From the NCBI GenBank assembly GCA_012512335.1, contig JAAZEK010000181.1, forward strand, positions 1 through 5,191: a DNA stretch of 5,191 nt. The letters are read 5' to 3'. Below are positions 1-5,191 of this stretch, in pieces (position 1 is the stretch's first letter; the number at the start of each line of letters is the position of its first letter). Under the pieces are notes generated by a model. That model was not told the DNA's origin. It made no database searches and was given only the letters and a program-made list of their open reading frames with translations. The DNA comes from Clostridiales bacterium. GTDB taxonomy: Bacteria; Bacillota; Clostridia; Caldicoprobacterales; DTU083. A program made the translations under genes and the position numbers.

Positions 1-1
1 A

Positions 2-934
2 GTATTAGAGCAGGGGAAGCTATCCAATCATCTACAGATTTTTGAAGATAAGCCATACTGTGAAACAGCCTGGAATATCGATTTAGAGTACCAGAACAAA
101 TGCTGGGATCTTATTGAGGGTACAGTTCAGGTTATAGAGCAATCGCCTATTAAAGGGGTAGTTCGGGTTACGAAAAAATTTAACTTATCTACTATAACCC
201 AGGATATTGTTATATATCGTTCCATTCCACGGATTGATTTCCGTACTAGAGTTGATTGGAATGAAACAGAAAAGATGCTAAAGGCAGCATTCAATGTCAA
301 CGTTTTGTCAAGCAAAGCTGTATATGAAATCCAATTTGGTGCTATTGAACGTCCAACTCATTGGAACACATCCTATGATAAGGCGAAATTCGAGGTATGT
401 GGTCACAAATGGGCAGATCTGTCGGAAGGTGGCTACGGTGTTAGTCTACTGAATGACAGCAAGTATGGGTATGACATTAAAGATAACTGCATGCGCATTA
501 CATTACTTCGGGCTCCTACGGATCCGGACCCTGATGCAGATAAAGGTATCCAGGAGATGTGCTATTCCCTGATGCCTCATGCTGGTGATCATCGTGAGGG
601 TATGACAGTCAATGCAGGCTACGAACTAAATGTTCCGTTGACCTCAATCATTGGTCGAAGCATGAATGATGACAATCCTTTTGCGAAAATTTCAAGGAGA
701 AATGTTATCATTGATACAATAAAATGTGCAGAAGATGATCGAGGTATAATTATCCGAGTCTATGAATCTAACGGAACCAGAGGTAATACAAGCATTAACT
801 TACCAGGACTTGCAAAAGAAGTGATTGAATGCAATCTCATGGAAGTAGATGAACATCTTCTGTGCACTAACTCTGACTCCTTCGAGTTTTTCATTAAACC
901 TTTTGAGATAAAAACATTCAGGATTATCAGGTAG
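2..934 (+). CDS. Alpha-mannosidase, glycoside hydrolase family 38 (C-terminal 310 residues; 5' end outside window)
   Basis: This frame is open from the left edge to a TAG at 932-934 and gives the C-terminal beta-sandwich part of a GH38 alpha-mannosidase, which hydrolyses terminal alpha-linked mannose. Recognisable blocks, counting from the first visible codon, are a segment LQIFEDKPYCETAWNI (about 11-26), RIDFRTRVDW (about 80-89), the very typical FGAIERPTHW (112-121), CGHKWADLSE (133-142), DSKYGYD (152-158), LLRAP (168-172) and a PHAGDH block near 192-197. Bacterial members of this type usually have about 850-1050 residues, so the metal-binding catalytic domain lies upstream of the window. 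The truncation is caused by the window edge, since no in-frame stop interrupts the reading frame. An internal ATG at 275 is not the true start because conserved sequence continues upstream of it. No signal peptide can be judged. It sits 123 bp upstream of the kinase operon in the same direction, suggesting a shared mannoside-related role. The family call is confident; the linkage specificity is unknown. Confidence 0.93.
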   Translation, partial: VLEQGKLSNHLQIFEDKPYCETAWNIDLEYQNKCWDLIEGTVQVIEQSPIKGVVRVTKKFNLSTITQDIVIYRSIPRIDFRTRVDWNETEKMLKAAFNVNVLSSKAVYEIQFGAIERPTHWNTSYDKAKFEVCGHKWADLSEGGYGVSLLNDSKYGYDIKDNCMRITLLRAPTDPDPDADKGIQEMCYSLMPHAGDHREGMTVNAGYELNVPLTSIIGRSMNDDNPFAKISRRNVIIDTIKCAEDDRGIIIRVYESNGTRGNTSINLPGLAKEVIECNLMEVDEHLLCTNSDSFEFFIKPFEIKTFRIIR

Positions 935-992
935 GGAAATAAATTATGAAGCTTTAAATTTTACAAATATTCTATAGTTCATATATGGATTG

Positions 993-1015
993 TAGTATTG
1001 TATACTATTACAATA
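993..1015. promoter_or_regulatory. Candidate operator: nested inverted repeats overlapping the -35 of the kinase promoter
   Basis: Two overlapping dyads are visible. TAGTAT-TGT-ATACTA (993-1007) has perfect 6-bp arms around a 3-bp centre. TATTGTA (996-1002) and TACAATA (1009-1015) are perfect 7-bp arms with a 6-bp spacer, the right arm covering the presumed -35 hexamer. The core TATTGTATA recurs in the leader of the ROK regulator gene (4040-4048). ROK repressors bind AT-rich palindromes, so this is a plausible operator, but AT-rich sequence makes chance dyads common. Confidence 0.35.
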
Positions 1016-1036
1016 TATCCAGAAGGACTTTATAAT
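1008..1036 (+). promoter_or_regulatory. Probable sigma-A promoter of the kinase operon
   Basis: A perfect -10 hexamer TATAAT lies at 1031-1036 and is preceded after exactly 17 bp by TTACAA at 1008-1013, a poor match (3 of 6) to the -35 consensus. Transcription would start near 1042-1044, leaving a leader of only about 15 nt that contains the ribosome binding site. The weak -35 and its overlap with an inverted repeat suggest a regulated or activator-assisted promoter. In such AT-rich DNA a chance TATAAT is possible, and the operon could also be reached by read-through from the mannosidase gene. Confidence 0.55.
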
Positions 1037-1046
1037 TTTTGATATT

Positions 1047-1053
1047 AGGAGGA
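1047..1053 (+). promoter_or_regulatory. Ribosome binding site of the PfkB-family kinase
   Basis: AGGAGGA lies 4 bp (AGGAGG 5 bp) before the ATG at 1058. It is a full-strength Shine-Dalgarno sequence and fixes this start over the in-frame ATG at 1073, which would be about 20 bp away. Confidence 0.85.
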
Positions 1054-1057
1054 CTCT

Positions 1058-2113
1058 ATGCAGAAAAGAGAAATGATTCAGACAGATATAAGAGATGTCC
1101 GACTTCTGGATATGATTAAAAAAATTCAAAATATCCGAATTGGTATAGTGGGGGATGGATGCCTGGATGTTTATTGGGATGCTGATATGCGGCTTAGTCA
1201 GCTGTCTAGGGAAACCCCTCACTATCCATTGCCGGTTGTAAAGGAACGAATCTATCCAGGTGCAGGGGGTAATGTTGCAGCTAATGTCAGTAGCCTCAAT
1301 GTTGGCAGTGTCAGTATGTTGTCGCTTATAGGTGAAGATTGGCGTGGAGATTGCTTCTTGACATCGTTGAAGGAGTTGGGAATAAGCACCAAATTCATAC
1401 TGGTTGATAGTGATTGGGTTACACCTGCATATTGCAAACCAATGAAAAGAGGATACTCTAGTGTTTCATATGAAGATCCAAGGATAGATTTTGAGAATCG
1501 AGTAGCGCTAGCGGAAAAACAAGAAGCAGCTATCATAAATAGCCTTTCTATCCTGTCGAGTGAAGTGGATGTCATCATTGTTTGCGACCAATTACAACAC
1601 GGGGTAATAAGTGCTAAGGTGCGAGAAGAACTTGAAATTCTAGCGAGCAAAGGTAAAACTGTCATAGTTGACAGTCGGTCCAGAATTGGGTTATACCGCA
1701 ATGTAATTATAAAGCCAAACGAAATAGAAGCTATGATGGCATTGGAAGGCGAGCAAATGTCCGAAGAAGCAGATCTTAATAACATTACAGATGGAGCAAT
1801 TAAACTATATGAACAGAACAAAGCTCCAGTTGTCATAACAATGGGAAACAAAGGTGCCATATGGTATGCAGGTGAAGAGCTTTACTTATCAGAGAGTATA
1901 CCAGTAGAGCCACCCATTGATATTGTAGGTGCTGGAGATACGTTTCTTTCAGCCTTCGCCTGTGCATATGGAGCGGGATTCACAGGGCCAGAGTGCATAC
2001 GCTTTGCCAACCTTGCTTCTTCTGTTGTGATTAAAAAGATTGGTATGACTGGCACAGCAACGCCAGAAGAGATTATGGAGCAGACAAATAAGATCATATA
2101 TAGCAGAAGGTGA
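1058..2113 (+). CDS. PfkB/ribokinase-fold carbohydrate kinase, similar to the kinase domain of HldE (RfaE)
   Basis: This 351-residue protein should transfer the gamma-phosphate of ATP to a hydroxyl of a sugar or sugar phosphate in the cytoplasm. Visible family features, in order, are the opening beta strand IRIGIVGDGCLDVY (26-39), the substrate-binding GAGGNVAANVSSL (68-80), IGEDWRGD (91-98), the strand VDVIIVCDQLQHGV (170-183), VDSR (204-207), KPNEIEA (219-225), ITMGNKGA (260-267) and the signature DIVGAGDTFLSAF (288-300), in which D294 is the expected catalytic base. The overall pattern, with a GG-NVA motif and a KPN-E motif, is closest to heptose-phosphate kinases of the HldE/RfaE type. 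The protein ends after the kinase domain and has no nucleotidyltransferase half, so it is not a complete bifunctional HldE (about 475 residues). It is the first gene of the trio and ends 4 bp before the next start. The kinase call is firm; the substrate (heptose phosphate, mannose derivative or other) is undetermined. Confidence 0.9.
   Translation: MQKREMIQTDIRDVRLLDMIKKIQNIRIGIVGDGCLDVYWDADMRLSQLSRETPHYPLPVVKERIYPGAGGNVAANVSSLNVGSVSMLSLIGEDWRGDCFLTSLKELGISTKFILVDSDWVTPAYCKPMKRGYSSVSYEDPRIDFENRVALAEKQEAAIINSLSILSSEVDVIIVCDQLQHGVISAKVREELEILASKGKTVIVDSRSRIGLYRNVIIKPNEIEAMMALEGEQMSEEADLNNITDGAIKLYEQNKAPVVITMGNKGAIWYAGEELYLSESIPVEPPIDIVGAGDTFLSAFACAYGAGFTGPECIRFANLASSVVIKKIGMTGTATPEEIMEQTNKIIYSRR
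2105..2112 (+). promoter_or_regulatory. Ribosome binding site of the DHS-like gene, inside the kinase 3' end
   Basis: AGAAGGTG overlaps the kinase stop codon (TGA, 2111-2113) and lies 5 bp before the ATG at 2118. The placement implies that ribosomes ending the kinase can restart on the next gene. Confidence 0.7.
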
Positions 2114-2117
2114 AAAA

Positions 2118-3089
2118 ATGAAGCGCTTAGATTTAAAAAAGACCAAGACCTATTCCGTTAAGGACAGATATAATTTAGTGACCATTGAAAACATGGCTCA
2201 GCCAAATAAGGATTTGGTGCCCAAATGGGATGGCCCCGAATTAGATGAGTTGGCAGACCGTATAGTAGAAGCTCGATTAAATGGGCGACCAGTCGTGTTT
2301 TTTATGGGTGCTCACGTTGTTAAATGTGGATTAGCTCGCTACGTTATAGAATTGATTGAAAAGGGTATATTGACACATATAGCCAGCAATGGTGCAGGCA
2401 GTATACATGATTTTGAATTAGCGTATCTGGGTGGAACATCAGAGCATGTTCCTACAGCTATTGAAGATGGTTCTTTTGGAATGTGGGAAGAAACTGGTGC
2501 TTGGATGAACGAGGCAATAAATCAAGGATATCGTAAGGGATATGGATATGGGGAAAGTCTAGCACGCTATATAGACGATAATCTGGATAGATTTCCATAT
2601 GCTCATGATTCCATTCTTTATAGGGCATACAAAAGTGGAGTTCCTGCTACTTATCATATTACCATTGGAACAGATATAATCCATCAACACCCAACAGCTG
2701 ATTTTTCAGCATTAGGGGGAAGCAGTGGGATTGATTTCTCACTCTTATGTGGTAGTGTCTCAGAATTAGAAGGTGGCGCATTTTTGAATGTAGGCTCAGC
2801 AGTTACAGGCGCTGAGGTTTTCCTAAAGGCACTATCCATAGGGCGTAATCAAGGTTATACGATTGAAAAAATAACAACTGCCAATTTTGATATCATCCCT
2901 TTGGGAGATTATCGTTCAAAGGTATCAGATGATCATTTTCATTACTATTACAGACCGCGAAAAAATGTAATAAACAGGCCTACCAGTCTAGGTGGCAAAG
3001 GATTCTACATTGAGGGCAACCATTTGGTTACTATCCCTAATTTGTACGATAAAATAGCTAAGCGAATGGAGAAAAAGAATGCAGAATAA
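2118..3089 (+). CDS. Deoxyhypusine-synthase-like (DHS-like) protein of unknown function
   Basis: This 323-residue soluble protein has the look of the deoxyhypusine synthase fold family. It has a strand and glycine motif VVFFMGAHVVKCGL (59-72), then THIASNGAGSIHDFE (86-100), which parallels the DHS NAD-binding block with its conserved H-D pair. It continues with a histidine-rich stretch YHITIGTDIIHQHP (179-192), SELEGGAFLNVGSAV (215-229), EVFLKAL (233-239) and a C-terminal GGKGFYIEGNH (292-302). Lysine K294 of that last block sits where the catalytic lysine of true DHS (a GK followed by a beta strand) would fall; this alignment is by eye only. True DHS modifies eIF5A with spermidine and NAD, and bacteria have no eIF5A, so a different substrate is expected. 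Bacterial relatives that make polyamines such as homospermidine are one option, but the setting between a sugar kinase and a phosphatase points to a sugar-like substrate. It overlaps the next gene by 11 bp. No membrane segment or signal peptide is seen. Fold assignment moderate, function unknown. Confidence 0.7.
   Translation: MKRLDLKKTKTYSVKDRYNLVTIENMAQPNKDLVPKWDGPELDELADRIVEARLNGRPVVFFMGAHVVKCGLARYVIELIEKGILTHIASNGAGSIHDFELAYLGGTSEHVPTAIEDGSFGMWEETGAWMNEAINQGYRKGYGYGESLARYIDDNLDRFPYAHDSILYRAYKSGVPATYHITIGTDIIHQHPTADFSALGGSSGIDFSLLCGSVSELEGGAFLNVGSAVTGAEVFLKALSIGRNQGYTIEKITTANFDIIPLGDYRSKVSDDHFHYYYRPRKNVINRPTSLGGKGFYIEGNHLVTIPNLYDKIAKRMEKKNAE
3068..3071 (+). promoter_or_regulatory. Ribosome binding site of the HAD gene, inside the DHS-like coding region
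   Basis: GGAG, within ATGGAGAA, lies 7 bp before the ATG at 3079. It supports that start even though it creates an 11-bp overlap with the previous gene, and it implies coupled translation. Confidence 0.65.
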
Positions 3090-3942
3090 TAATGGTCATT
3101 TAGGTAAGAAAGGGGATAGAATCTTCCCTGGCATAGAGATATTTAATGAACTCGATAATGATCGACCAGAATTAAAAGCTGTAATATTTGATTTTGACGG
3201 TACAATATCTACCCTAAGGCAAGGCTGGGAAGAAATAATGGAACCTTTAATGATAGAAATGATAACTGGAGGAGGTCTGCCTGATGATCAGCTCACCAGA
3301 GAAGTTAAGGAGTATATTGATGAGTCAACAGGTATTCAAACCATATTCCAGATGCAGTGGCTAGAAAGTGAGGTTCGCAAACGTGGACTCAATCCCCAGG
3401 TTCATGATGCTTGGTGGTATAAGGATGAATATAATAGAAGATTGCTAGATATGGTGAAAACCAGAGCGGAAAAGCTGGAGCAAGGCCAAAGCAACCCAGA
3501 GGATTTTATGATAAAGGGATCCAAAAAATTTATTCAAGCTTTACGGAACATGGGATTGAAATTATATGTAGCCAGTGGAACTGACCATGGAGATGTAGTA
3601 AGGGAAGTTACAGCCTTAGGTCTTTATGATTATTTCCAACAGATTTCCGGAGCTCCTGAAAGAAAAGTGGATTGTTCAAAAGAAGCTGTTATCAGGCTTC
3701 TAATCGAGACGATGGGATTCAAAGGAGAAGAACTGCTGGTAATAGGTGACGGGAAAGTAGAAATCGCCCTTGGAGTTGAAGCAGGAGCCCTAACACTTGG
3801 GGTTGCTGCCGACGAAGTTAAACGTGAAGGACTTAATCCAGCTAAAAGAGAGCGCTTGATTAAGGCAGGAGCACATATGATTATTGAAGATTTTTCATGT
3901 GGTAAGGAAGTATTATCTATATTGTTTTCTTCTGAAGATTAA
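3079..3942 (+). CDS. HAD-superfamily hydrolase (probable sugar-phosphate phosphatase or phosphoglucomutase-like)
   Basis: This 287-residue protein has the haloacid dehalogenase core motifs in order. Motif I is AVIFDFDGT (34-42), with D38 the nucleophile and D40 the acid/base. Motif II is LYVASGTD (162-169), with S166 or T168. Motif III is probably K201 in CSKEAV, with K196 as the alternative. Motif IV is VIGDGKVEIA (221-230), with acidic residues D224 and E228. About 125 residues lie between motifs I and II, which fits a helical C1 cap that shapes substrate choice. After motif IV a distinctive tail NPAKRERLIKAGAHMIIEDF (253-272) is present. A charged 33-residue N-terminal extension precedes the core; no alternative ATG before motif I exists, so the start at 3079 is preferred. 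As last gene of the trio it likely dephosphorylates a product linked to the kinase and DHS-like steps. The superfamily is clear, the substrate is not; a mutase role is less likely but not excluded. Confidence 0.9.
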   Translation: MQNNNGHLGKKGDRIFPGIEIFNELDNDRPELKAVIFDFDGTISTLRQGWEEIMEPLMIEMITGGGLPDDQLTREVKEYIDESTGIQTIFQMQWLESEVRKRGLNPQVHDAWWYKDEYNRRLLDMVKTRAEKLEQGQSNPEDFMIKGSKKFIQALRNMGLKLYVASGTDHGDVVREVTALGLYDYFQQISGAPERKVDCSKEAVIRLLIETMGFKGEELLVIGDGKVEIALGVEAGALTLGVAADEVKREGLNPAKRERLIKAGAHMIIEDFSCGKEVLSILFSSED

Positions 3943-3954
3943 GGTTTTAACCTT
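3941..3954. repeat. Short palindrome AAGGTTTTAACCTT at the HAD stop codon
   Basis: AAGGTT-TT-AACCTT is a perfect 6-bp dyad that overlaps the last two bases of the TAA stop (3940-3942). As RNA it could form at best a 5-bp stem with a 4-nt loop. The following bases (TGTGGTCTCTCT) contain no run of T, so it is not a convincing intrinsic terminator. It could instead be a protein-binding site about 36 bp upstream of the ROK promoter, or chance. Confidence 0.3.
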
Positions 3955-3989
3955 TGTGGTCTCTCTAATTGTAAATTTAAAAAATTAAG

Positions 3990-4017
3990 TTGACATCAAA
4001 GGTACATGAAATATAAT
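3990..4017 (+). promoter_or_regulatory. Consensus sigma-A promoter of the ROK regulator gene
   Basis: A perfect -35 TTGACA (3990-3995) and a perfect -10 TATAAT (4012-4017) are separated by 16 bp. Transcription should start near 4023-4025, giving a leader of about 40 nt before the ATG at 4064. Such a complete match indicates intrinsically strong transcription, which is normally kept in check by a repressor; autoregulation by the ROK protein is the simple inference. Confidence 0.85.
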
Positions 4018-4036
4018 GGGAACGGAACAACAGACA

Positions 4037-4051
4037 AACTATTGTATAGCG
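4037..4051. promoter_or_regulatory. Candidate operator in the ROK leader, sharing TATTGTATA with the kinase promoter
   Basis: CTAT-TGT-ATAG (4039-4049) is a perfect 4-bp dyad around TGT, lying about 15-25 bp after the presumed transcription start. The 15-bp stretch matches 993-1007 upstream of the kinase at 10 of 15 positions, including nine in a row. Position downstream of a strong promoter suits a roadblock-type repressor site. Support is from sequence similarity only. Confidence 0.35.
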
Positions 4052-4052
4052 T

Positions 4053-4057
4053 AGGTG
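4053..4057 (+). promoter_or_regulatory. Ribosome binding site of the ROK gene
   Basis: AGGTG lies 6 bp before the ATG at 4064. It is weaker than the kinase site but well spaced, and no better in-frame start is seen nearby. Confidence 0.6.
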
Positions 4058-4063
4058 TGATAC

Positions 4064-5191
4064 ATGCAGAAATTTTTAGGCAATAATGCCATTTTAACTA
4101 AACAAAGAAATCGTTCTTTAATCCTTAACATGATAAAAGAAGAGGGTATTTCACGAGCTGAGCTGTCCAAGCGGACTGGACTCAGTAGAGGAGGAATAAC
4201 TCCAATTATCAGTGAATTACTGGAAATGGAACTTATTATAGAAACTGGAGTTTCTGTAACATATAGTGGCAGAAGACCAATTACCCTCGAATTAAATCCC
4301 TCAGGTTGCCATGCCATAGCAGTTGATTGGAGTCGTAAAAGGTTCACTGTTGCGGTGGTGGATTTTACTGGACAGATTATTGCAGAAGAGGAATATCGAT
4401 TTATAGAAAATGATACATTGGATCATATCTTAATTCGCTTAAAAGAGGTCATAAGCGAATTTTTAAATCAAATAAAGGTGAAACGAATAGCAGGGATTGG
4501 GGTAGTAGCTCCTGGTCCATTAGATATAGATGAAGGAATTATTCTGTCTCCTCCGAACTTCCGTGGGTGGAAAAACGTTCATATAAAACAGATTCTAGAG
4601 GAAGAATTTCAACTGCCAGTGCTACTTGACAACAATGCAAATGCTTATGCATTGGCTGAGAAAAATTATGGTAAAGGAAAGGCTTACCATAATTTTATTT
4701 ACGCAGTAGTTGATGAGGGTATTGGTGCTGGTATCATAATTAATGACCAAGTTTATAGGGGGAAAGGCGGGTTTGGCAGTGAAATTGGCCATATATCAAT
4801 CAACATGGACGGACCGAAATGTGAATGTGGAAATCACGGTTGTGTTGAGTTATATGCCACTCTTACAAAAGTTATAAAGCAAACAAATGACTATGCTGAA
4901 CTGGGAATGCCATCTACTTATTTAACTGATATTAGAAGTCAAAGGTTAATTGAATGGGAAGATATTGTACAAGGCTTAGAAAATGATGACCCAGTTTGTT
5001 TGAATATTATCCGAAAAGAAGCTACATACCTTGCCAATGTTCTTGTTTCTCTAATAAACATATTGGAACCTGAAGCAATATTCATCGGAAGTGATATAGC
5101 AAAGGCAGGAGAGCATATTCTAGAGCCTCTGGATGAGTATATAACAAATAGAACTGTCACCCAAAAAATTCAAAAAACAGATTTGCTTTTA
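4064..5191 (+). CDS. ROK-family transcriptional repressor, XylR/NagC type (3' end outside window)
   Basis: The frame stays open from ATG at 4064 to the right edge, giving the first 376 residues; family members are usually about 380-410, so only a short tail is missing. Residues 12-60 form a winged helix-turn-helix (NRSLILNMIKEEGISRAELS then KRTGLSRGGITPIISELL), followed by the wing-like SGRRPITLELN (68-78). The ROK sugar-binding domain begins near 83 and includes GIGVVAPGPLD (144-154), LDNNANAYALAE (188-199), EGIGAGI (218-224), E240-I-G-H243 and the zinc motif CECGNHGC (253-260). Kinase residues are lost: the family's catalytic Asp of the NDANA motif is Asn here (N191), and the N-terminal DxGxT phosphate loop is replaced by DWSRKR (88-93). 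This marks it as a DNA-binding sensor rather than a sugar kinase. It has its own consensus promoter and probably controls itself and neighbouring sugar genes, responding to an intracellular sugar or sugar phosphate. The inducer is unknown. Confidence 0.95.
   Translation, partial: MQKFLGNNAILTKQRNRSLILNMIKEEGISRAELSKRTGLSRGGITPIISELLEMELIIETGVSVTYSGRRPITLELNPSGCHAIAVDWSRKRFTVAVVDFTGQIIAEEEYRFIENDTLDHILIRLKEVISEFLNQIKVKRIAGIGVVAPGPLDIDEGIILSPPNFRGWKNVHIKQILEEEFQLPVLLDNNANAYALAEKNYGKGKAYHNFIYAVVDEGIGAGIIINDQVYRGKGGFGSEIGHISINMDGPKCECGNHGCVELYATLTKVIKQTNDYAELGMPSTYLTDIRSQRLIEWEDIVQGLENDDPVCLNIIRKEATYLANVLVSLINILEPEAIFIGSDIAKAGEHILEPLDEYITNRTVTQKIQKTDLLL

Noticed and set aside
275..277. ATG as the start of a separate 219-residue protein
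   Set aside because: Conserved GH38 sequence continues in frame upstream to the left edge, so this is an internal methionine.
945..956. Three-codon reading frame ATGAAGCTTTAA after the mannosidase stop
   Set aside because: Too short to be meaningful and without a good ribosome binding site; no attenuator-like structure surrounds it.
1252..1860. 202-codon open frame on the minus strand inside the kinase gene
   Set aside because: It is antisense to a clearly conserved PfkB kinase, has no ribosome binding site or recognisable motifs, and its composition (rich in S, L, I) is typical of a shadow frame.
1058..2113. Complete bifunctional HldE (kinase plus adenylyltransferase)
   Set aside because: The protein ends at 351 residues straight after the kinase domain and no HxGH-type nucleotidyltransferase motif occurs in it or the next genes.
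3941..3970. Intrinsic terminator after the HAD gene
   Set aside because: The only hairpin is 5 bp, AT-rich, and not followed by a T run, so termination is not supported.
4039..4347. 102-codon minus-strand frame covering the ROK helix-turn-helix region
   Set aside because: It overlaps the confident ROK coding sequence and shows no family features.
1..5191. CRISPR arrays, tRNA or rRNA genes, insertion sequences or phage genes
   Set aside because: No repeated spaced units, no tRNA-like cloverleaf sequence, no transposase or integrase-like protein and no terminal inverted repeats were seen by eye.

Overview
The window is an AT-rich (roughly 40% G+C by eye), all-plus-strand stretch of bacterial chromosome. 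It looks like carbohydrate-utilisation DNA from a low-GC Gram-positive organism (Bacillota, for example a Clostridia or Paenibacillus-like lineage). The reasons are strong AGGAGG-type ribosome binding sites, consensus sigma-A style promoters, A/T-ending codons with AGA and ATA in use, and a XylR-type ROK repressor. The taxonomic call is an inference; there is no rRNA or other marker here.

Layout: (1) Positions 2-934 hold the last 310 codons of a family-38 glycoside hydrolase (alpha-mannosidase), cut by the left edge. (2) A 123-bp gap (935-1057) carries a probable promoter, an inverted repeat and a strong ribosome binding site. (3) A tight three-gene operon follows: a PfkB/ribokinase-fold sugar kinase resembling the kinase half of HldE (1058-2113), a deoxyhypusine-synthase-like protein of unknown role (2118-3089), and a HAD-superfamily phosphatase-like protein (3079-3942). 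The first two are 4 bp apart and the last two overlap by 11 bp, so they are probably translated together. (4) A 121-bp gap (3943-4063) holds a consensus promoter (TTGACA, 16 bp, TATAAT) and a small palindrome. (5) A ROK-family transcriptional regulator runs from 4064 off the right edge; its first 376 codons are present.

How they may work together (inference): the mannosidase releases mannose or a mannose-containing sugar. The kinase, DHS-like protein and HAD protein look like a small pathway that phosphorylates, converts and dephosphorylates a sugar or sugar-like metabolite. The ROK protein is the likely local sugar-responsive repressor. A 9-bp core, TATTGTATA, lies inside short palindromes in both promoter regions and is a candidate shared operator. 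The most novel element is the kinase / DHS-like / HAD trio. Its substrate cannot be read from sequence, and it lacks the isomerase and nucleotidyltransferase partners of the classical ADP- or GDP-heptose pathways.
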